Positions 7,002-12,377 of a DNA stretch of 12,628 nucleotides are shown piece by piece. Numbering within the stretch: the first letter of the stretch is position 1; each line of letters starts with the position of its first letter. The stretch is taken from contig CAYPHJ010000124.1 of the NCBI GenBank assembly GCA_964410485.1, forward strand, positions 1 through 12,628, in the 5' to 3' direction. The notes under the pieces were generated by a model. The model saw only the letters and a program-made list of their open reading frames with translations, did not search any database and was not told the origin of the DNA. The stretch is from CAYPHJ01 sp964410485. Lineage in GTDB: Bacteria; Desulfobacterota; Binatia; UBA9968. Made by a program: the position numbers and the translations under genes.

Positions 7002-7649
7002 ATGCTGTTTGATAATCGAGAACACGCGGCGCATTTGCTGGCGCAAAGATTGAGTGGCCACTATAAAAATAAAAATCCATTGGTTCTTGCTATTCCACGC
7101 GGAGCCGTACCAATGGGCAAGATTATAACTGAAGCTCTGGGAGGAGAGCTGGATGTCGTGCTGGTGCACAAACTTGGGGCCCCCGGCCAGCCTGAGCTCG
7201 CCATAGGAGCGGTTGACGAACACGGAAACGTTTTCTTGTCCGCGTACGGCATTGGCATCGAGGAGTCCTATCTCGAAGCAGAAAAAAAAGGCCAACTCGA
7301 GGTCCTACGCGCTCGGCGCGCTAAGTACACCCCATTTCGGGCGCCGATTGACCCAAAGGACCGCATCGTGATTGTCGTGGACGATGGGATTGCCACGGGC
7401 GCGACAATGACCGCCGCATTACGCGCTATCCGGACCAAAAAACCGAGACAACTGGTGGGCGCCGTTGCGGTTGCGTCCCCCCGCGCTGCACGTGCAATGA
7501 GGCGGGAGGCCGATGCGATCGTTTGTTTAAACGTTCCTGCTGAGTTTTATGCAGTGGGTCGGTTTTTCAAAAACTTCACACAGGTGACAGACGACGAGGT
7601 TGTGGCGATACTGGAGAGCGTCGAGCCCAAAGTCTCGGCGGCGAGTTAG
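7002..7649 (+). CDS. Phosphoribosyltransferase-domain protein
   Basis: This 215-residue protein has a type I PRTase fold. The early loop is AIPRGAVPMG (about 30-39), the middle loop KLGAPGQPELAIGAV (57-71), and the PRPP-binding signature VIVVDDGIATGATM (123-136) has the paired aspartates and the T-G-A-T loop. The late FYAVGRFFKNF is typical of the uncharacterised family often found fused to, or next to, dienelactone-hydrolase-like domains; that domain is absent here. The substrate is unknown, and specific purine or pyrimidine salvage cannot be claimed. ATG 7002 follows AAGGAGG (6986-6992) at a normal distance. An open frame extends back to GTG 6822 but covers repeats, so I exclude it. Its neighbours suggest stress or dormancy; in Mycobacterium a PRTase-domain protein (Rv0571c) belongs to the DosR regulon. 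Confidence 0.9.
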   Translation: MLFDNREHAAHLLAQRLSGHYKNKNPLVLAIPRGAVPMGKIITEALGGELDVVLVHKLGAPGQPELAIGAVDEHGNVFLSAYGIGIEESYLEAEKKGQLEVLRARRAKYTPFRAPIDPKDRIVIVVDDGIATGATMTAALRAIRTKKPRQLVGAVAVASPRAARAMRREADAIVCLNVPAEFYAVGRFFKNFTQVTDDEVVAILESVEPKVSAAS

Positions 7650-7817
7650 GGCTAGTCAATCGTTGGGCTTGGTGATTAAAATACCGAACGCCCCCGCTGA
7701 TGCCGTGTAAAATGCCGTGCCCGGCTTCTTTAATCTTCTGCCGCGCTGTGGATTGGAGCGGCGCCATAGCCTTTCAGGGCTTCGCTGGGACGAGATCACG
7801 AAGAGCAATACTAAAGA

Positions 7818-8015
7818 TTACGTTTTCACTGATCTGGCCTCATGAAATGATTCAACATACTGCAGAGCAACGTACATTAGCTCTCCATGCATTGCGTCTT
7901 TAAGTGTCAGGTATCTTTCGTTGACATTTTCGAGAACGCCGAGATAGGACTCGACGCCAGAGACTGTATAAAGGCGAATCGTTTTTCCCTTATGTTTTTT
8001 TAGAATGTCTTTCAT
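7818..8015 (-). CDS. Small Sm/LSm-like protein of 65 residues
   Basis: The small basic protein begins MKDILKKHKGKTIRLYTVSG, then VESYLGVLENVNERYLTLKD and MYVALQYVESFHEA. The pattern of a basic helix followed by short strands (IRLYT, GVLENVN, YLTLKD, YVALQYVESF) resembles an Sm1/Sm2 core, as in Hfq/LSm-type small RNA-binding folds. This is judged from pattern only, and canonical Hfq motifs are absent. ATG 8015 is favoured because GGAG (8027-8024) lies eight bases upstream; the in-frame TTG at 8021 is only two bases from it. A good candidate sigma-54 promoter lies about 75 bp upstream. It is divergent from HPF-CSD and convergent with the phosphoribosyltransferase. The 168-bp gap to the latter (7650-7817) shows no supported feature beyond one copy of a 12-bp repeat. 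Confidence 0.72.
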   Translation of the reverse strand: MKDILKKHKGKTIRLYTVSGVESYLGVLENVNERYLTLKDAMHGELMYVALQYVESFHEARSVKT

Positions 8016-8085
8016 TTTCAATACTCCGTTTCCTTGAAGGTTTCGTTGGCTCTCCGCTGCAATTCTTCAATCATCCTTGCCCAAC

Positions 8086-8103
8086 GAGCAATACTAATGC
8101 CAA
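8086..8103 (-). promoter_or_regulatory. Candidate sigma-54 promoter for the Sm-like gene
   Basis: The reverse strand reads TTGGCATTAGTATTGCTC, with GG (8101-8100), ten bases and GC (8089-8088). TTGGCA and TTGCT both match the consensus; only the CG after TGGCA is replaced by TT. The predicted start near 8076 leaves about 60 nt of leader with a Shine-Dalgarno. This is one of the best matches in the window. Confidence 0.55.
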
Positions 8104-8286
8104 TGAATACTTAACCGCGGACAAGTCGCGGCCATGTTTCGTCAACAATGAGAAAAGCCGGCCCGCAGCCCGTCGGCATAGTGACGGAGCGCTGATCCTA
8201 TCTTTGTCGGGCCTGCGGATATTCCGAATTCTCTTATTAATTCAAAGGACCGGCGAGATTAAACAGGTGGAGTGGTAATTACTTCG
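8104..8286. other. Region between two outward sigma-54 promoters, with inverted repeats
   Basis: No gene is visible. The inverted repeats are CCGCG-N7-CGCGG (8115-8131), CCGTC-N8-GACGG (8170-8187), and a longer stem pairing 8163-8172 with 8208-8218 (ten pairs, one bulge, 35-nt loop). Enhancer sites for an NtrC-type activator would be expected here, and these repeats are candidates. A structured RNA is an alternative. Confidence 0.4.
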
Positions 8287-8303
8287 TTGGCATTGAATGT
8301 GCT
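8287..8303 (+). promoter_or_regulatory. Candidate sigma-54 promoter for the HPF-CSD gene
   Basis: TTGGCATTGAATGTGCT has GG at 8289-8290, ten bases, then GC at 8301-8302. The -24 half TTGGCA is a full match and the -12 half is GTGC. The predicted start near 8314 lies just before the GGGAGG at 8326-8331, which gives a short, well-formed leader. Confidence 0.5.
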
Positions 8304-8330
8304 CCCAGAAATTTACCACAATTAAGGGAG

Positions 8331-8963
8331 GTGAGGGTTATTAATATTCCGCTACAGATTACATTCAAAGGGATGTCGCCCTCTGAGGCAATCGAAGGTC
8401 AGATCCGCGAGTCAGCAGAAAAGTTGGAGCTATTCTACGACCAGATTATGGGCTGCCGGGTGCTAGTGGAGACTCCACACCAGCACCATCGCAAAGGGAA
8501 GCGATATCATGTGCGCATCGATGTGACAGTTCCGGGTAGCGAGATTGTCATCAAGCGCGCGCCGAGATTGGTTACGGACAGAGAAAAAGCGCCGGGCGAC
8601 GTGGAAGAAGCAGACAGTCACGAACTGAGCAAGTACGCCGTCCACGATGACATTCGACTTGCCATTCGAGACGCTTTTGATGCGGCACGCCGTAGGCTTC
8701 AGGATTATGCGCGCCGTCGCCGGGGTGATGTGAAGGTACGTGAAGATTCTCCACATGCGCGGGTGATCAAGCTCTTTCCAGAGGAGGGGTTTGGCTTTCT
8801 CGAAACGCCGGACGGGCGAGAGATCTACTTCCACGAAAACAGCCTGTTAGACGCTGATTTCAGGCGGTTGGAGATCGGGACGGAAGTACATTTTGCCGAA
8901 GAAGCGGGAGAAAAGGGGCCTCAGGCGAGCACAGTCACGCCTGTCAAACACCACGTACGATAA
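8331..8963 (+). CDS. HPF/RaiA-type ribosome hibernation factor fused to a cold-shock domain
   Basis: Residues about 6-128 match the S30AE/HPF fold (PLQITFKGMSPSEAIEGQIR, KLELFYDQIMGCRVLVE, YHVRIDVTVPGSEIVIKR, then DIRLAIRDAFDAARRRLQDY). Such proteins bind the small subunit decoding centre and inactivate ribosomes. Residues about 143-207 form a cold-shock/OB domain with RNP1-like GFGFLE (153-158) and RNP2-like IYFHEN (165-170), in place of the dimerising tail of long HPF. The start is unusual. GTG 8331 is the first start-like codon, yet it overlaps GGGAGG (8326-8331), whereas ATT 8340 sits eight bases after that site and close to the usual family N-terminus. I keep GTG as the outer limit; no ATG or TTG lies upstream in frame. 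A candidate sigma-54 promoter lies directly upstream and a terminator 40 bp downstream. Confidence 0.92.
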   Translation: MRVINIPLQITFKGMSPSEAIEGQIRESAEKLELFYDQIMGCRVLVETPHQHHRKGKRYHVRIDVTVPGSEIVIKRAPRLVTDREKAPGDVEEADSHELSKYAVHDDIRLAIRDAFDAARRRLQDYARRRRGDVKVREDSPHARVIKLFPEEGFGFLETPDGREIYFHENSLLDADFRRLEIGTEVHFAEEAGEKGPQASTVTPVKHHVR

Positions 8964-8965
8964 CG

Positions 8966-9002
8966 GGGGACGACCGTGGACAGACGACGGCGGACGGACG
9001 AC
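8966..9002 (+). repeat. Degenerate ACGACNG/GGACNG heptamer array
   Basis: After the HPF-CSD stop the sequence keeps a seven-base period (ACGACCG, TGGACAG, ACGACGG, CGGACGG, ACGAC). It is more degenerate than the other arrays and continues to the terminator hairpin. Confidence 0.5.
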
Positions 9003-9026
9003 AAGGGGCCCGTGAACCCCCTTTTT
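9003..9026 (+). terminator. Intrinsic terminator of HPF-CSD
   Basis: AAGGGG (9003-9008) pairs with CCCCTT (9018-9023), followed by further Ts to 9026. It lies 40 bp after the HPF-CSD stop, at the convergent junction with the nucleotidyltransferase gene. Confidence 0.65.
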
Positions 9027-9040
9027 CCGTACGATCGTAG

Positions 9041-9062
9041 GGGCGGCCCTGTGGGGCCGCCC
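9041..9062. repeat. Perfect 9-bp hairpin, REP-like
   Basis: GGGCGGCCC (9041-9049) and GGGCCGCCC (9054-9062) pair perfectly around TGTG. The flanking TAGGGGCGGCCC start resembles a dispersed REP-like hairpin family seen in several phyla. It may serve as a two-way transcription barrier between convergent genes. Confidence 0.6.
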
Positions 9063-9122
9063 ACATACCGGTTTCGATATAAATCGGTGCTTCAGACGAC
9101 CTGCGCCAATGGCGAGGGGAAT

Positions 9123-10103
9123 TTACCCGAGACTTGAGACTCGAGACCTGAAACCGGCGATATCTCCGGTGGGATCATCGAGTTTTCTAAGCACCTGTAA
9201 AACTCGGTCCGGCGAGCCCAGGTCGCTCCAGAAAACGTTCTGCACTGGGAGGACTGAGACTGATTTGGCGTGGCGATCGGCGATTTTCTCCAGGATTTCT
9301 TTTGAAAAATTGACCGGCTCCAGGCCGTCGTACACATCGTCCACTGTCTTTTGCTGCTCTGTAGTCCCGATGGACTCAAGAATACGACAGAACGCGAGAT
9401 AAAGCACGGGATGCACTCGGCGCACGAGCTCCAAAAGCGTATCCAGCTGGAACACCATAGTCATCGTGTTCCACAGGGCACCCGAGATCATCAGCTCCAA
9501 TGCGAGGTCCGGAGTCGGCTTTTCAACAAAGGCCGAAATTAATTTGATTCCGAACCGGCCTCCCTTGCCTGCCGGCTCTCGTGGAACGATATAGCCGTAT
9601 TCGGTTTCCAGTCCCTGTGGCTTGACGCCAAGAAGAACGATTTGGCTGGGATCGTGTTTCACAGCCTGGGTTGCAAGATTGACGTAATTCATGAAACGAT
9701 CTTCTTCCAGGATGAAGTGATCTGCCGGAAACATGGCGACAACCGCCGCGGTACAGCGGTTATGGATGAACATGAGGGGCAGCAGGATTCCCGGTCCCGT
9801 TTCTTTATTCGCCGGCTGGACGATAAGTGTCTCTTGGGGGCGGTTGGCAAGTTGCCGGCGGACCTCCGCATGCGCGAGATGCTGGCTGCTCACTACCGTA
9901 AAAATATGGTCTGCTGGAATCAATTTCTCGGCGCGGTTAAAGGTCTGTTCGAGCATGGAACGGCGGCCAAACAAGTTAACGTATTGTTTCGGCAACTCCT
10001 CGCCTCTAACTTGCTGCACGTAAGAGCGCAAACGTCTGCCCTCTCCGGCGGCCAAAACGAGGCCGTGAACCAGCCTGTCGTCAGAACAAGTCGCATTCGT
10101 CAT
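9123..10103 (-). CDS. Sugar-phosphate nucleotidyltransferase (ManC/GMP-like)
   Basis: This 326-residue GT-A fold nucleotidyltransferase probably joins an NTP to a sugar 1-phosphate, likely GTP to mannose 1-phosphate. The nucleotide-binding motif is LAAGEGRRL (17-25), then PKQY (38-41), the metal-binding FPADHF (125-130), ETEYGYI (166-172) and FVEKP (192-196). WSDLGSPDRV is at 292-301. WNTMTMVF (211-218) replaces the usual WNSGIFVF-like stretch, suggesting a diverged subclass. The C-terminal left-handed helix (phosphomannose isomerase half) of long ManC proteins is missing. AGGAG lies about eight bases before the ATG. A candidate sigma-54 promoter is 90 bp upstream. No other polysaccharide gene is near, so its pathway is open; GDP-mannose for capsule or glycan is a guess. 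The last residues, FRSRVSSLG, come from a heptamer repeat. Confidence 0.88.
   Translation of the reverse strand: MTNATCSDDRLVHGLVLAAGEGRRLRSYVQQVRGEELPKQYVNLFGRRSMLEQTFNRAEKLIPADHIFTVVSSQHLAHAEVRRQLANRPQETLIVQPANKETGPGILLPLMFIHNRCTAAVVAMFPADHFILEEDRFMNYVNLATQAVKHDPSQIVLLGVKPQGLETEYGYIVPREPAGKGGRFGIKLISAFVEKPTPDLALELMISGALWNTMTMVFQLDTLLELVRRVHPVLYLAFCRILESIGTTEQQKTVDDVYDGLEPVNFSKEILEKIADRHAKSVSVLPVQNVFWSDLGSPDRVLQVLRKLDDPTGDIAGFRSRVSSLG
9129..9156 (-). repeat. Four tandem GAGACNT-type heptamers inside the nucleotidyltransferase 3' end
   Basis: GAGACTT, GAGACTC, GAGACCT and GAAACCG run consecutively on the forward strand at 9129-9156. On the coding strand they are the GTCTC words also present at 3159-3260. 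The gene's stop codon (9125-9123) lies just past the array. Confidence 0.75.
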
Positions 10104-10187
10104 GGCTATCTCTCCTTTGAGCGGGGCAGCCGACGCCCAAATCGTGTTTCTTTGGTTTGGAAGTTTGCGGAAACGGTTGGACTATTC

Positions 10188-10205
10188 GAGCAAAATTTAG
10201 GCCAA
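10188..10205 (-). promoter_or_regulatory. Candidate sigma-54 promoter for the nucleotidyltransferase gene
   Basis: The reverse strand reads CTTGGCCTAAATTTTGCTC, with GG (10203-10202), ten bases and GC (10191-10190). TTGGC and TTGCT match; the ACG after TGGC is replaced by CTA. The predicted start near 10178 gives a leader of about 75 nt. Confidence 0.45.
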
Positions 10206-10350
10206 GAGGTCAGTTCCGTGACAGCGCCATATTAGTATTGTTTCCCGCGGTCCTTTTTCACTCTTGGCGAGAAATGGTCGTGTTCTTTGCCATGCCTGAT
10301 AATGCGGGCGGTCAGGTTTGATCTGGACTAAAGACGGGTTGAATGTATGG

Positions 10351-10388
10351 TCCATGCGCCATGGAGCAAAGCGAGCTATAGGCTATAA
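10351..10388. repeat. Hairpin and tandem GCTATAN heptamers
   Basis: TCCATG (10351-10356) and CATGGA (10360-10365) form a perfect 6-bp hairpin. They are followed by GCTATAG (10375-10381) and GCTATAA (10382-10388), two tandem units of another 7-bp word. Confidence 0.55.
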
Positions 10389-10443
10389 GCAGCGTCTGCT
10401 TTTAAACTTTCGTGGTGGGACCTCTGTAGGGAGAAATGGGGCC

Positions 10444-12120
10444 TTACTGTATTGGCTTCGCAGACTGGAGCGCCGGAAATGACAGACGAAAGACGGTGCC
10501 CTTGTCAGGTTCGCTGGTATAGGTGAGCGCGCCACCGTGGATCGAAACTATCTGGCGCACGATCATAATGCCAAGACCGCTGCCGGAGACCTTGGTTGTC
10601 GTGAAGGGAGTCAAGACATCCACACCCGGTGGAATTCCGACTCCCGTATCCGCGATTTCCAGGATCACGTGGTCGCCGGACGTGAACCCACGCACGCTAA
10701 GGATTCCGCCGTCCGGCATGGCGTCCACCGCGTTTTTGCAAAGATTCAATACCGCCTGCTTGAGCTTATCTGCATCTCCCACTATCAAGGGCAAGTCTTC
10801 CGGGAGGGTTTGCTCCACTTTGACATTACGCCCAGCATAACTTGTCTTTTCCACCTCCAACGTCTCAGCTGCTACAGTGGCCAGCGAAACGGGCCTGAAG
10901 ACGTGCCTCTCGGACGCAAAAAAGGACTTGAACTCGCGGATGAGTTGATTCAATCGCGTGGTCTCTCTAATGAGTCTGTCCAGGCCGGACTTAATTGCGC
11001 TGTCGGGGTCTTTCATTGCATCCACGCGGATCCGTAAAAGCTCAGCGGTCAAAGACATACCATTCAGCGGGTTGCCGATCTCGTGTACCAGTTTAGCCGC
11101 TGTGACGCTCATCGCAGCCAACCGCTCTTTTTCAATCAGTTGCTCTTGCAGCCTCGTTTTTTCGGTGATGTCTTGCCCTATACAAAGAAGGCCTTCAGTG
11201 GCACCGAAGCTATCCTTTAAGGTCGTGCAGGACCACTCGATCAAGCGCTCTGTCCCGTCTTGCGCCAAAATTGGATTGATCCCGCCGGTATCTCTCTCGC
11301 TCAAAACTCGCAAAAACAACTGCCGAATTCGGCTTCTATCACGCTCCGGCAGAAACCTTGAAAACCAATCTTTTCCGTGCATCTCCTCCAAGCGATACCC
11401 TGAAAGCTTTTCCATAAATGGATTGTACTGGATAACGTGGCCCTCTTTGTCCAGCACCAGAATAATAACTTGTGCAGTTTCAATGAGCTTGTGAGCAAAA
11501 TCCCTTTCCTTTTGAATTTCTTTGTTCGCGCGCTGCTCTAGAGCGTCCCTCAGATGGCGCGCAGAAAGCTCGCGAATGGCCTCCTGCTGCATGACGATGG
11601 TAGCCTCTCGCTGGTGGAGATAGGTCTCAATAGCCAGCCCCAGATCAAGGAAGACGATCTTGAGGAGCGAAATAAAATCGTCGAAGGCCTTTTTCGCGTT
11701 ATCTTTGCGCGCCGCCAGAAAACGCTTGGCGATCGCCCGCAGGTAAAAATTATACATTCCGAGATATAGCTTAACCGGCAAATTGATACGCTCGTGAGCC
11801 AGGCCGATTTTGAGTCGGCCCTGGATGTAATCCTGGTCGTAAGTCCCTTCGGTGAGCTCTAGAAAATAGTTTTTCTGTGCGATTTTGACACGTTCGAGGA
11901 CGGCAGGGTCTTTAAAGAAAGCCCGCCCCTCTTCAAAGGCAAGCAAATGATCGTAGAACTCTTGGATGACCGAGTTGGCATATTGAGCCGCGAGCTGATG
12001 TAAGCCGCGCAGGCGCTCGATGTCTGTTTCCCGCAGCTCTAGAAACTCTTTACGCCGGGCAATCTCCTCGTTATCAAGCCCCATTTCCTGTAGCAGTGAT
12101 CTTCCCTCGAACTCAGCCAT
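10444..12120 (-). CDS. Globin-coupled sensor histidine kinase (protoglobin-PAS-HisKA-HATPase)
   Basis: This 558-residue cytosolic kinase has no membrane segment. Residues about 10-170 form a globin-coupled sensor domain; H109 in IGLAHERINLP, followed by KLYLGMYNFYL, aligns with the proximal heme histidine of HemAT-like proteins. A linker helix leads to a PAS domain (about 210-322; FMEKLSGYRLEEMHGKDWF and LLCIGQDITE). The HisKA box LVHEIGNPLNGM carries phospho-acceptor H346. The ATPase has N box N463, G1 DTGVGIP (491-497), PFTTTK (505-510) and G2 GSGLG (513-517). The short ATP lid (GIPPGVDVL) is of the NtrB/ZraS-like type. It probably senses oxygen, CO, NO or redox and phosphorylates an NtrC-type regulator; the only one in the window is at 3390-4748. 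AGGAG precedes the ATG by about five bases. Confidence 0.93.
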   Translation of the reverse strand: MAEFEGRSLLQEMGLDNEEIARRKEFLELRETDIERLRGLHQLAAQYANSVIQEFYDHLLAFEEGRAFFKDPAVLERVKIAQKNYFLELTEGTYDQDYIQGRLKIGLAHERINLPVKLYLGMYNFYLRAIAKRFLAARKDNAKKAFDDFISLLKIVFLDLGLAIETYLHQREATIVMQQEAIRELSARHLRDALEQRANKEIQKERDFAHKLIETAQVIILVLDKEGHVIQYNPFMEKLSGYRLEEMHGKDWFSRFLPERDRSRIRQLFLRVLSERDTGGINPILAQDGTERLIEWSCTTLKDSFGATEGLLCIGQDITEKTRLQEQLIEKERLAAMSVTAAKLVHEIGNPLNGMSLTAELLRIRVDAMKDPDSAIKSGLDRLIRETTRLNQLIREFKSFFASERHVFRPVSLATVAAETLEVEKTSYAGRNVKVEQTLPEDLPLIVGDADKLKQAVLNLCKNAVDAMPDGGILSVRGFTSGDHVILEIADTGVGIPPGVDVLTPFTTTKVSGSGLGIMIVRQIVSIHGGALTYTSEPDKGTVFRLSFPALQSAKPIQ

Positions 12121-12149
12121 ATTCTCTCCTTTGACCTAAGTTTCAGTAA

Positions 12150-12177
12150 CGTATACGCAAACAACACGGCGAATCAA
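12150..12177 (-). promoter_or_regulatory. Weak candidate sigma-70 promoter for the kinase gene
   Basis: On the reverse strand TTGATT (12177-12172), 16 bp, then TATACG (12155-12150), each four of six consensus matches. I found no good GG-N10-GC core for this gene, so it may be expressed constitutively. Confidence 0.3.
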
Positions 12178-12313
12178 TTAGACTGACTCCGGGCGATAGC
12201 CGGCCCCCGGAACAGGCGGCCAAACGGGGATATACTGCAAAAACGGCTTTTTGGAAATCGGACGCGAAGATCGCGTATCCGGTCTACGTCTAAATAACCG
12301 GGGAGCTTCGGTC

Positions 12314-12330
12314 GAGGCACGGGTGTTGCG
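12314..12330 (+). promoter_or_regulatory. Candidate sigma-54 promoter for the DUF883 gene
   Basis: GAGGCACGGGTGTTGCG has GG at 12316-12317, ten bases, then GC at 12328-12329. Both GGCACG and TTGC match the consensus completely; only the base before GG departs. The predicted start near 12340 leaves a leader of about 38 nt with GGGAGG at 12367-12372. Other sequence before the gene (12178-12313) includes CAAAAA-CGGC-TTTTTG (12238-12253) and CGCG-N5-CGCG near 12261-12275. Confidence 0.55.
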
Positions 12331-12377
12331 GTGGATGCGCGAGTAGTGGCAAAGATATGCGTTAAAGGGAGGCTGTT

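Larger units (their letters stand above)
10104..10443. other. Intergenic region between kinase and nucleotidyltransferase genes
   Basis: About 340 bp without a gene. It holds the nucleotidyltransferase ribosome binding site and candidate promoter. It also has a hairpin TCCATG-CGC-CATGGA (10351-10365), two GCTATAN heptamers, and a hairpin AAGCAG-CGT-CTGCTT (10387-10401) followed by TTTAAA. No clear intrinsic terminator for the kinase gene is visible. Confidence 0.5.

Noticed and set aside
7576..7767. Reverse 63-codon frame (MAPLQSTARQKIKEAGHG...)
   Set aside because: It overlaps the phosphoribosyltransferase 3' end on the opposite strand, half of it is antisense to that gene, and no family is recognisable.
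9642..10235. Forward 197-codon frame opposite the nucleotidyltransferase
   Set aside because: It is antisense to a gene with intact motifs and runs over its promoter; no domain is visible.
10387..10404. AAGCAG-CGT-CTGCTTTT as an intrinsic terminator
   Set aside because: Its T-run lies on the forward strand, where no gene ends nearby, and the stem is weak; both flanking genes are on the reverse strand.
12347..12361. TGGCAAAGATATGC upstream of the DUF883 gene as a sigma-54 promoter
   Set aside because: GG and GC are nine, not ten, bases apart, and sigma-54 spacing is strict; the upstream GGCACGGGTGTTGC fits better.
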